NCBI GenBank assembly: GCA_021397835.1
Contig: JAJFZO010000407.1
Coordinates: 1,178,001 to 1,242,000, forward strand
Length of the DNA stretch: 64,000 nt
Direction of reading: 5' to 3'
DNA from: Moringa oleifera
Lineage: Eukaryota; Streptophyta; Magnoliopsida; Brassicales; Moringaceae
The notes under the pieces were generated by a model that ran no database searches, was not told where the DNA came from, and saw nothing but the letters and a program-made list of their open reading frames with translations. This document shows positions 25,718 to 37,600 of the stretch, in pieces. A program made the position numbers and the translations under genes. Numbering within the stretch: the first letter of the stretch is position 1; each line of letters opens with the position of its first letter.

Positions 25718-28226
25718 ATTCTCCTTTTACAATCCACTGTGAACCTTAAGCTGTGGGAATGATTCTTACCAAGGAAGAAGATAGTATCATTCCCATTCCC
25801 ATACCTTTTCTTGTGTTCCCTTTTATGGCATGTTATCATTCTCTCTTTACTGATTCCTTTTTCTTTTTTGGGAAATGCTTTTCTCTCTTTCCATTAGGTC
25901 TTTTTATTTATTTAAATCTTTTTTGTTTTTCTACTATTTTCTTGTCGCTTAACAATAATATTCTATTTCTTTTATTTCAAATTTTCAAAAACAACTAAGT
26001 TTTATGTAATTGGATGGGTTGTACTTCAATTGTGCAGAACTTAATGAAATAATTAAATTTTAAAAATTAAATTAAATTTGTGTGTTTGATAAAAAAATAA
26101 AATAATCAAGAATTTATTTACGTGTGTCCCGTGAATAGTTAGATGTTACGTTAATGGTATTCTTGATTCTATTTTCGTAACTCACATTGCCATGATTTTA
26201 TTAGATGGGATGTGATGTCACTGTCTTATCTGTATTTAATTAAAAAAATAATTTTTAAAAAATTATATCAATTAAAATTTTAATTTTACGATAATTCTAA
26301 AAATTTCAGCCAACCAATTGTAAAATGAAATTAAAGTTTTTATAATTATAATTTTTTTAAAATCTAACCAATAAAAATTACTTTAAATGATAATATTACT
26401 AAAATGTATTATAGTTAATCCAAATTACACCTTGAGGGCGTAAATCGGCCCTTCCATCAAAAGTATGACATGATACTGGACCAAGACATTCTCGGTCCAC
26501 AAAACTCAAAATAAAATGGGTCAGATACGACAGAGATAAACGCATTAGTGTGATGCTGGACCAACGCTGCTTGATCCATACAGCTAGCCACAAAACAAAT
26601 CAGGGGTCCAAACAATTTCTTTGGACTCAAAGAAACAAAGTCCTTTAGTGATTTTGGCCCGGTCCAAAATTTTAGGTACATTTTTCTTCTGTCTGACCGG
26701 GTTTGGCCCATTCTTGTTCTTTCTGAAACCATATGATTTTGGGTTTAGTGGAACTAGCCCAGTTAAACTTATTAATCTGAATTTTCGAGTTTAACCCAAT
26801 TGAAAAATATTAAAATCGCTCAATCGATCTCTTAATTATATATAACTTAAAAATTAAAAAAATGGAATCATACCATTAAATTTGGAAAAATTAGGATTGA
26901 ACCATAGGCCGTGGCATTTAATTTGATGAGTTTAAGTCTGATGCACTTGCATAAGTTCATATTACATATATAAATTAATTAAAATTAATCAAACTTCATT
27001 TAAGGATATAATATTATTGGTTAAATATTTGTAATTAACCTTAGTCATTGCTCACATTTATAAAATTTATTTTATATCCATGCTTTTAAGCCAAACAGAT
27101 GATAAAGTATAATAATTTAAAAAAAATCAAATAAAATATTAAAATATTATTATGTTTATAAAATATAGTATAATTTGATCATTGACATTAAATTATATTA
27201 CTATTTTTTGAATTCAATACATGTTAAAATAAATTTAATTTTATCCCATATTACATTAAATATTTTATAATATTAATCTCAATTAAATCTAATGTATTTT
27301 AATTTAACCTTAATTTTTTAAATAGTCAAATCTTATTTCACGTGGCCATCGAGTCTTTAATATTTATATAGATTTCAGTATTATTTGTTATTTTTATATT
27401 TATATTATTTTTTAAAAAATAAAAAATTATGAAAAAACAAATGTCTTTAATTTTTACAAAAAGATTAAAAACTGATCTATAGAAATATTATTTTTATATT
27501 TTATTTTATACAAAATTATTTTTTAATATTTTATTTATTTTTATTAAAAATTATAATTTTTTAAAAAATTTTTATTTTTCTAAAAATTCGAATAGCTATT
27601 TTGAAGTGAATACTCGGAATAGCTATTTCATAAAAATAAAAAATAGTTACACTTTTTCTATTTCTAACGTATCCTTATAAAAATTTTAAATTACTATCAT
27701 TTACAAATATATAAAATTTATTTTTTATTTTTAAATAATTTTAAAAAAGTAATAAATACTAATATTATTAAAATATTAATTAATATTAATTTTATTTGTA
27801 TAATATTAAAATTAAAAAATTAAAAAACAATTATTAGTATATTATTTAATTAATATTATTTTAATAAAAATAATTAAATTATAATTAATTTAATTAAAAA
27901 ATATACTAATTTTTAAAATTTGTTTCAATTATTTTATTTTTTTGAATGAAATATATAAAAATAAATTTATATTTTATTTAATTTTAATAAATAATTTATA
28001 ATAATATTTATTTTATTTTTTTTCTATTTTACGAACTAAACATATTAAAAGATAAATGTAAAAATATATAAGAACAGAAGGTGAAATAATTGGAAAAGCA
28101 GAGACAAAAACAAAAATAAATATAGAAACAGGGACATAGATGAAATGCATGCATGCTCGAAGGCTCAAGCCCAATCGTTGCCATCCTAGCTGTAGTTTGC
28201 TTCCACTCAAAGGACCCAAGGTGTCA

Positions 28227-28325
28227 AACGGAGCTCCACGGGGGCAACCCAGTAATATCTCAAAACCTGAGATCCAACAACAACGTTCACCGTCTGATTC
28301 TGCATCCATAAAGCTAGCCGTTAGA
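28227..28325. promoter_or_regulatory. MSA (mitosis-specific activator) elements upstream of kinesin-5
   Basis: On the minus strand, 28325-28315 reads TCTAACGGCTA, an exact fit to the plant MSA consensus YCYAACGGYYA that is bound by MYB3R factors and drives G2/M expression. A second AACGG core lies on the plus strand at 28227-28231 (TCAAACGGAGC, partial match). They are 165 and about 260 bases upstream of the kinesin-5 ATG, where MSA sites normally act. Function is inferred from established knowledge of B-type cyclin and kinesin promoters. Confidence 0.65.
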
Positions 28326-28393
28326 TAAATACGCCAGGCGAGCGGCTCCCCAAATTCAAATTCATTTGCAGCCCGCTCTCAGTAGAAGACGGG

Positions 28394-28420
28394 GAGAGAG
28401 AGAGAGAGAGAGAGAGAGAG
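28394..28420. repeat. (GA)n run in the kinesin-5 leader or promoter
   Basis: A pure GA run of 27 bases ends 69 bases before the kinesin-5 ATG. Such runs are common in plant 5' leaders and can bind BPC/GAGA-binding factors. Here that is only suggestive. Confidence 0.85.
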
Positions 28421-28489
28421 TTCAAAAAAGTGGATCTAACAGGAAACATTACGGGAACCTTCGACTCTCCCTCTCATCGCCGATTCAAA

Positions 28490-31400
28490 ATGTCAGGTCG
28501 CCACGAGAAAGAGAAAGGCGTCAATGTTCAAGTTCTCCTTCGATGCAGGTACTCTCTCTCTCTCTATCTCTCCATGGATACGCATCTAGATTCATTGATA
28601 TGTATACTGTTAGATTTTGATTATATTCTATTAGTGGATGTGTAAGTTTTGAATTTGTGTAATAATGGATGTTTTGAATGGTTTATTAGGCCGTTTAGTG
28701 AGGAGGAGTTGAGGAACAATGCGCCGCAGGTTGTTACTTGCAACGAGTACCAAAAGGAAGTCGCTGTCTCGCAAAGCATTGCCGGCAAGCATATCGATAG
28801 GGTTTTTACTTTTGATAAGGTAATTTCTTCTCCTTTTGTATTTTTCCTATAATGAATATTTTCTCTCTTTTTCTTTGTTTTTTTTAATTTCATGGGAAAT
28901 AATTTTTTATTTGGAGTTTCTGTTTGGAGTTACTGTCTTAATATCCTGTGATGTTAAATAGAAAGATTTTAATTGTTTTCATTCAGTTTTAGTGTTTCAT
29001 TTTGTATGTGAAGATACCAAAAGGTTAGTGAAATTGGGACTCTCAGGCACCTTGTTGTTTCACTGTTGTTGGGAATGAGCAGGAAATTTACAAGAGAATT
29101 TGATTGTTTGCTGCTTTCAGTTTGCAAATTAGATTTTTGCAGATTCTCATTAGGTTACTTGTACTAAACTTATGATTTAACTAATTTCCCCAACTTCTTA
29201 AGTAGGGTCTCAATTTGTATGATGACATTTTTTCTAGATTAAGTCCTCTAGTTCATTTTGGTCCTTCATGTGTTTGGTGCTTGGAACTTGCTTTTGTTTT
29301 GTTCTAGTGGAAGCTTCAAAACCCGAAGGAGCAGTTTTTTGGTACTGATATGTTGTTTATGGTCGGTGTAGGTTTTTGGTCCTTCGGCACACCAAAAAGA
29401 TCTCTATGATCAAGCAGTGATTCCAATTGTGAATGAGGTTCTAGAAGGCTTTAATTGTACCATTTTCGCTTATGGCCAAACTGGTACAGGAAAAACGTAC
29501 ACAATGGAAGGTGAATGTAAAAGGGCAAAGGTATAACATATGCATTCTAATCATGTTTATACTTTCTTATATATTTCTTGTATCTTCAAGTGATTACTTG
29601 TGATAATATGCTGAAATGAGACAGAGCGGGCCCAATGGAGAACTGCCTCCAGAAGCAGGTGTCATTCCCAGAGCTGTTAAGCAGATTTTTGATACCCTCG
29701 AGAGCCAGAATGCCGAGTACAGTGTTAAAGTTACCTTTTTGGAATTGTACAATGAGGAGATCACTGATTTGCTTGCCCCAGAGGAAATTTCTAAAGTTGC
29801 AGTGGATGATAAGCAGAGAAAGCAGTTACCTCTTATGGAGGATGGCAAAGGTGGAGTGCTTGTAAGAGGTCTTGAGGAGGAAATAGTGACCAGTGCAAAT
29901 GAGATTTTTACTCTACTAGAAAGAGGATCTGCAAAACGTCGAACTGCAGAAACTTTATTGAATAAACAATCAAGGTAGGTTCTCTTACTTTGTTTCTTCT
30001 ATTTTTCCTCTTCACTTTTCTATTGTCAAAACCAGGTTTCCTTCTATTCTGAAGAATCTGTCTTGCATATCAGTCGGTCGCATTCTCTCTTTTCAATTAC
30101 TATACATATCAAGGAAGCAACACCAGAAGGTGAAGAACTAATTAAGTGTGGCAAGCTCAATTTGGTGGATTTGGCGGGGTCAGAAAATATATCTCGTTCT
30201 GGTGCTAGGGAAGTACGTGCTCTTCTTCTCCCTTGCTGCTTTAGTTTTTCTCGCAAGATTTCTGAAGAAAACTTTGAGTTGAAATTACTGAATGAAGTTT
30301 CTTATCCACATAGGGACGTGCGAGAGAAGCTGGTGAAATTAACAAAAGTTTACTGACTTTAGGGCGAGTCATCAATGCTCTTGTGGAGCATCTTGGACAT
30401 ATCCCATACAGGTTTGAACTGCCTTCTTGAATTATTTGTTTAATGTACGTGTTTCTTTCCTTTCGAAATCTAAGTTTCCAGTTGGAATTTTAGGGATAGC
30501 AAGCTTACTCGGTTGCTTCGTGATTCACTTGGCGGAAGAACCAAGACATGTATTATAGCCACAGTTTCACCTGCTGTACACTGTTTAGAGGAGACTTTGA
30601 GTACTCTGGACTATGCACACAGGGCCAAAAACATTAAAAATAAGCCTGAGGTTTGTTGTGCTCTTGATAGTTATTTTATTAGATGAATTGAAATATTTTA
30701 CAATGCTGTCTTTCCTTTGAGTTGACTTCATGTTGAACCATGTGTTGTCATTGTAATGTTTCCTGCAAATTCTCTGCTTGTTCACCTAATTGTAAATATC
30801 AAAATTTGGCATGCGGCCTGTTCAAAAACTGATCATCAGAACATCACAGCTTAAAAAACTTAGTGGCAGATTCTCGACTCTGTTATCATGCTCTTGTTGA
30901 TGTATAAGTGGAATGCATTATCTTTTCTTAACAGAAATGTTTCCTTGTTTAAGGAAGTGTGTTTCTTACTCTGTCTTCACATCTCTGTTACAAGAAAACA
31001 GTGCAAGAATTTGTGTTACTTAGGTATCTTATCTAGTTGTCTTTGTATAGCTAACTGTAATGCTTGTTTTAAGCATGGATTGCAAATAGGAAACAGAATG
31101 CTATTTTCTTCTCTATTATGTCTTGAACACTTAGTACCTTCATTTTCTTTTCAGGATTGTCTTTCTTTGTACATCATTAGGCCTTATCAATTTCTCATCT
31201 ACAATTTGTTGAGTCTTGCAAGTCGTTGGAGATATCATTCAAAAATATCTGTTGCTCTTCCATAAAGAGCTTATCCTATCTTGTGGTTCATTTGCAGATC
31301 AACCAGAAAATGATGAAATCAACCCTTATCAAGGACCTTTATGGTGAAATTGAACGTCTTAAGGCAGGTGAGATACTCTCATTCTGCAATGGTAGGAAAA

Positions 31401-34400
31401 GATAATGGGGCAAACAACATGCTACATTAAAACTATGATTGCCTAACTGTTATTCATTTTTGTCTTGTAGAGGTCTATGCTGCACGCGAGAAAAATGGTG
31501 TCTATATTCCAAAGGAACGATACTATCAAGAGGAGAGCGAAAGGAAGGTAGTGTGGTTCATCTTATTTTTTTTACTATTAATCGAGCATTTTGTTTGCCT
31601 GAGGATATCATAGTCTTGTGTTTTCTTTTTTTCTTCCTCTTCCTTTTTCTTTTATTTTATTTTTTAACTTTCACATTGATTTAAAGTGAAAGTTTCCTTT
31701 TCTCTTTTATTTCTACATGTTTGGATGTTTTGTTTAGTGCTTTAAACATTTGCTTGGTTTATGTTGGAAGCTTTTTGGGAAAACCATTAACTATTGATAA
31801 GTGGCTAGAGAGTTAGTTGCATGGTCTAGTTTTAGGAACTTGAAACATAAGAGAAAACTTGTTCCTGTAATACCACTGTTGGTCTTGTGGGGAGGGTGTG
31901 GGGGGAGAGAAATTTGAGGGATTTTGAGGTAGGAAGACCATAGTATTGGTCTGTAAAGATAGATGGGTTATGTTTTTGAAGTTATAGATAAGGGAAAAAT
32001 ATTCTGTAAATGAGGAGATTATGTGGATTTTTTTCTAGAAATCTTATTCTCTTAAAATCTAATTATACGTGTACGTGGGAGGAACCCCTTGGTGCCATGT
32101 ATACATAATATAACTACATACTTTTCCTGATAAAAAAAATTGTTGGTAGCTTTTTTTTTTTGACTCTTTTTGCTCATGCATTCTCTTGTGTAGGCTATGG
32201 CCGATCAGATTGAACAAATGGGGGTTCAGATAGAAACCCACACAAAGGTTGGTTTCTGAGGACTAATTTTTCAAGTGATGGTTGTTAGATCATTTATTTG
32301 CTAGTCTTTTATATGATATATACATTAATTATATATATGTTTGGTACGTTATGAAACAGCAACTTGAGGAGTTGCAACATAAATATGTCACTCAAGTTCG
32401 AATATGCTCTGATTTGAGCAGCAAACTTGATGTTACAGAGGTAAGTTACAACTTGTTAATTGTCATCTCCCATTTTTAGTATACACAGAGATCCTTAATT
32501 TACAGCGGAAACCTGTTTCAGAAAAACTTGAGCCAAACCAATCAATTGCTTGCCAACACTGAGGAACAATTGAAGAAGTGTCATTATGCTCTTAAGGAGA
32601 AAGATTTTGTAATATCTAAGCAGAGAAAAGCAGGTAGGCTTGTGAACTCATCTTGGAATCTGGATGATATAAAAGTGTATTAACATTGCTCCCAAATGAT
32701 CACCCAGAGAATGCTCTAGCTCAACAAGCATGCGTGCTACGGTCTGAATTGGAGAAAGCTCTTAAGGATAATGCTTCATTATTCTTAAAAATTGGTAGGT
32801 AGTTCCCCTTTTACTATATGGGTAGCTAGTCCTTTTGCACACTCATTTAATTGCTGGGTTTTTGTTATGATGTTGTGCAGGTAGAGAAGACAAACTCAAT
32901 GCTGATAATAGATTGGTAGTTAACAATTACCAAGTGGAGTTGAGTGAACGAATTGGTAGTCTTTGCAACATGGTTGCCTCATCTATATCTCGGCAAGAAG
33001 AACATCTTCAGTGTGTTGAGAAACTATGTCAATCTCTTTTAGATAGAAATGATAAGGTGTAGAATGAATTCTAGCAACCAATTTTGTTATGTCTATGTTA
33101 TTTTCCATGACCCTATATGTGATTAGTTGGTATAGGGGTTACAGTTTTGCATGAAATCATGGTTCATTTAACTGTAGCTAGTTTAATTATTTTCTCAATT
33201 CTTTTTGAAATTCTGTTTTTAGGCGGTTATGGATATGAAGAAAAAATTGACTGCTTCAAGGACTTTGTACATGTCCCACATGGAGGCAGTGCAGAATGTT
33301 GTTCGCTTGCACAAGGCAAGCTCTAATGCTTGCCTAGAGGAAATATTGGCTTTGGCTTCTTCCAGTGCAAATTCTATTGAAGAAGTGGGTAGCATCATTT
33401 GACTTTGACTCTTTGAATCTTCTGTTGGCATATTTCTTTTATCTATGTTGTTATCCTTCTAAAGATTTTTGAAAATGTCATAAATATGTGAGTCAGTTCC
33501 TAGCATCAGAGGATGGTGCAGCGGCTTCAATATTTGATGATCTTCAGGGTACTCTTTCATCTCACCAGACTGAAATGTCTCTTTTTGCAAGAGAACTGCG
33601 TCAGGTTTGTGCTTCATTACCCTGTTAGTGTATGTTGTGATTACCTGATGCCATGGAGCGGCATTTTGATGCATAGACAATGAACAATTTCAAGCTTGTC
33701 TACCGAAATGTTAACCTTATATGCCTTTTAGTTTTTTAGATATAAATTGTTACAGTTTTTTTCCCCCCTTTTTTAGATTTTTTTTTTTGAAGTTTTCTTA
33801 TTTCTTGTCAATTTTTCTTTTCTTATTCAACAGAGGTTCCATGCTAGCATTGAGCAAACAAAGGACATTTCGGAGTATACTAATGGATTTCTTCATAAGC
33901 TTTTGGAGGAATCAAAGAGGCTTGAAGATCATGCTGCTCAAGCCAATGAAATCCAGATGAAAAGCATTGCTGATTTTCAGAAGTCTTATGAGGTTGGCAT
34001 ACTTGTTTTTTTTTTGTGCTTGTGTGCTTTTTGAAACGTGTTCTGATCTAGCATATCCTGTGCAGGCTCAATCAAAAGCAGATGCAGAGAAACTGATTGC
34101 TGATGTAACCAATTTGGTCTCCAGTCATATTCGCCGTCAGAATGAGCTGGTTTGTTGGTGCTCTGTTATTTCTTCCATCCTCTATCATTCTATTTTCAGG
34201 ATCAAATGACATTTTGGGCTGACAGGTGGATGCAAGGCTTGTTGATCTCAGAGAAAGTGCTATTTCAAGCAAGACTTTTGTAGATGGGCATATTACTGTG
34301 ATCAATGGTGTTACAACAGATGCAAAAAGAAAATGGGAAGCATTCTCCAAACAAGTAGAAAATGATACTAAAGATAATGCTGATTATTCTGCTGCCAAAC

Positions 34401-36248
34401 ATTGTCGTATGGAGTTACTCCTACAGAAGTGGTAAAGTCCTTAGCAGGTTACTTACTGTGCCTGAATCTGTATCCTCTATTCTGCACTTTAATCTTTCCT
34501 TTGTTCCCTGCTTCTTTAGTGTGAGCACTGCAGAATCAGCTTTGAAGCACAGCAAAAGAACACATGAGACCATGAATGAGATGGGTAGTAAGCATGTTTC
34601 AGATGTGGCATCACTTATCAGGTCAGTGGTTGAAGGGATTTATTGATTTCTTTGTTCTTAAATAGATGGCAACTGCAATCGGCTGATGGTAGGTTTTGAG
34701 AACGTGGTCTGTTGAGCACTAAGTGCTGCAACTTCATCTTTGAAGAATCTTGTCAAGCTTGACACTGTCATGAAGCAATCACTAACGTGGTTTCCTGATT
34801 TAGCCAATTTTTGTTTCATACTCCTTTCATGCAGGAATGGTTCTCATAATAATGAGCAACATGACGTCGAAATTGATGCTGCAAGGGCTACAGCTGAGCA
34901 AGATGTAGCAAAGAATAGTGAAGACGTACTTAATCACATTGATGGTGAGTACTCTCTTGCCAACCTTAAGATCTAAAATTACTGCTAAATATTTGCCAGG
35001 GTGGAGATTATTCAGAAAGATTTGTACGCTTCATTATGTCAACAGTCCTTTCTGATTCACTAGTCCTTTCTTTTCTAGTGAACGGATGACACAATCTTGA
35101 CCAAGAAAATAAAGATAACTATTCTGATAATTTTAGACGCAATTATGACAAGTTGTTTTCTAGAAATATGTATTCATTAGGCTTATTTCTTATGAGTGAG
35201 TTGGGTACAATTATTTGCTTGTGGAATTGACCAGTAGTAAGGAAGAATTAATGGTGATTTGGACATATTTACTATTCTTCACATATTATGTTTTATTAAG
35301 GTTGAGGGTATATTTCTTTTACTTATTTATTTATTTTTGTGGAATGTGCTTCTTAGGCATGTCAGAACAGGAAAGAGAATCTATATCTGGAATCTTGGAC
35401 ACTGTCAAAGCTCATTCAAAAACAATTGAGGGTTTCCGAGAGGATCATTCTTGCCAAGCTGTATCCATTAAGGAGAAGACAGAAGAAACATTCCAGCAGC
35501 GCTATATGGTAAGGCTCTTCAATGTGATTACTTGTCATCATGTGCTTGAGGTTTCACTACATGTTGATGATATCTATAATAGATTAAGCCATCTGATCTT
35601 GCTGTTCTACTTAAAAGTTGAAAGGAGGAGAAAAGAAACCTACTTATATGTTTTATGGCCTTGCGATCTTCTCAGCAATGATTATGCAGCAGATCTGCTT
35701 CTGGATTATACTTTTTTGTCATTTTGGGTATGGGAATTAGTAGAGTTAAATGGGGCAGCTTCCTCACATGATCAAATCTAATGTCTGAGCCTGAGTTGAG
35801 TTAAAAATTTTCAATATGCTAACCAAAATAAGTAAACCTGACATCTGTTCATTAAATTGCATGAAGCCATGCTTATGTTCTATCATTATTATCTTTTATT
35901 GGATGACTAATATTGTTTGCTTTTCCACCTAATTTGTTAATGATATGCACAACTTGTTTCTTGGTCTCTAAAATTTTTGTGCTACATTCATCCGGTGCAC
36001 TATTTGCTGGTATCACATACTTGCCTGCTTCCAATAATCTGCAGGACTATGAACCTACTGGAACAACTCCAACAAAATGCGAACCGGATGTTCCTAGTAA
36101 GGATACCATTGAGTCACTTCGAACCATGCCAATCGAAACCCTCCTCGAGGAATTTCATGAAAACAATTCATTAGAATCATTTGAGGCAAAGGAGATAAAT
36201 TTACAGCCTTCTCATATACCTCGACCACCACTTACTCAAATCAACTGA
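28490..36248 (+). CDS. KIN5C: Kinesin-5 (BIMC/Eg5-type) mitotic motor, KIN-5C-like
   Basis: Plus-end motor that crosslinks and slides antiparallel microtubules in spindle and phragmoplast. The 23 exons are 28490-28548, 28690-28819, 29372-29530, 29625-29974, 30074-30212, 30314-30411, 30494-30650, 31298-31367, 31471-31547, 32194-32247, 32360-32440, 32522-32633, 32708-32794, 32881-33056, 33223-33384, 33497-33604, 33834-33992, 34066-34149, 34226-34431, 34520-34621, 34835-34944, 35357-35508, 36045-36248. Splices are GT-AG and the total closes to 1011 aa, normal for the family. The N-terminal motor has P-loop GQTGTGKT (98-105), switch I SSRSH (232-236) and switch II DLAGSE (265-270), then the neck and a long coiled-coil stalk. 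The C-terminal BIMC box includes the Cdk1-type site TPTK (T952). The start [14 protein letters not shown] is that of Arabidopsis KIN-5C-type proteins as I remember them; the paralog letter is less certain than the subfamily. Upstream MSA sites fit mitotic expression. Confidence 0.95.
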
Positions 36249-37600
36249 TAATGGTGTTGTCTTCTGCTCATCTGTACGTGTTGGAAGCTTAGTCTATTAT
36301 GTATTACTAGTGTACACTCTCATTATTGCAGTCCAAAAGTTTCAAGGAGGGTTGTATTGCTTCTTTACAGTGCCTTGCATGAATAATCCCATCTTGGGAT
36401 TTTGTAATGGGTAGCTTAAAACAAACTGATGGAATGTAAATGGTGCAGTAAGTCCACAATTAGTGGCTTTAAGTTTTATTCTGAGGGATATCGGTCGTGT
36501 TTTAGCAGTTTCCTTTCTATCACATTTTTTGCCACTTGCCAGTGAAAGTTAAAGAGACTGCTGAGTATCCAAAAAAAAACTCTCTGCTACATTTTCTCCT
36601 TCTCCATGCAACTGTTCCTTTTGCATTTCTCTGTTTTTTGCAGAAGTCTATGCCAATCTATGATGGTTTCTTTTGCTATCTCTTTCTTTCACAAAACAAA
36701 TGGGCTGTCAATTCAAATTGTGATCCCCTCGTCGCTCACTTTATGAAATGTGCATTCTTGTGAAGGAAAGCAAAAGGAAAAATCATTGATGAAGATGGTT
36801 TTCTCTAAAAAGATTTTTGATGTTTAAATTAGAATTTATTGATAAATAGAAGCATAAAATAGAGAGAACATGAGTCTTGTTTTTATATTTGTATCGCTTC
36901 TTCTGTGATTGCTGTCAATTTTTATTGCTCTCATCGGTAAAAACATGCTTACTATTCCTCAGTACTGTCGTTATCTTGGTTATTAAAGGGTCGCTTGATG
37001 TATAGCTATGATGGTTTCATAACAGAGTGCCTTTGCCTTTATCTATAAGAAGTATCTCATAGTTAAGTACCCTAAATTATTTTAAGTTGTTAACCAATAA
37101 CTTTTTCAAGAAATTAATAGGTAAATATCATTTAAATTTAAAATTTTATTTTTTAATTTTTAAAATATATTCAAATAAATTTAAAAAATAAATCAAAATA
37201 AATATAAATTTTATTTAATTAATTTTTCACATATTTTAATAATAAAAATGTTACTAATTTTTAAAATTATTTTTATTAAGATTTATTTTAAATAAAATTT
37301 ATAAATTAAAGTTTATTTAAAATATTTTAAAAATTAAAATTTAATTAAAAAACAGAATCAAAATTTAAAATACTATTTACCTTGAATAATGTTTTGAAAT
37401 GCTGAAAGATTTAAAAAAAATTTCAAATCATTATCTTGGCTTGTATAAGTTTGACACATGTAAATCATAAAATCCAGGGAATTGACCCTAACAAATGTTC
37501 AAGACAAGAGAAACATGGCATCTAAAGTTCGAAGTTCCTTCCATGGCTAAAAAAGCCAGACCGTAAAACTATGACAGTGGTTTAGCACTGAGCAGTTGAA
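36249..37600. other. Kinesin-5 3' flank and intergenic region
   Basis: The first 550 bases or so are of mixed composition and probably include the kinesin-5 3' UTR. From about 37080 to 37390 the sequence is AT-rich, and it ends at the PPR promoter. No further gene is seen. Confidence 0.6.

Larger units (their letters stand above)
11600..28160. other. Gene desert of about 16.5 kb
   Basis: No gene is supported on either strand. Open frames are short, lysine/isoleucine-rich and without domains. The sequence is extremely AT-rich with many homopolymer runs, and has TA microsatellites at about 22546-22574 and 24412-24431. A GC-richer, CT-rich stretch at about 20150-21300 contains no open frame or paired splice sites that I could support. 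Several inverted-repeat elements are listed separately. The patch at 26430-26720 repeats GGACCAA/GGTCCA-type words but is unidentified. Confidence 0.7.

Noticed and set aside
26399..26732. 91-aa and 64-aa minus-strand frames
   Set aside because: No recognisable domain. The region repeats GGTCCA-type words and is probably an old unidentified repeat.
35215..35781. 188-aa plus-strand frame treated as a separate gene
   Set aside because: It is kinesin-5 exon 22 read through its flanking introns.
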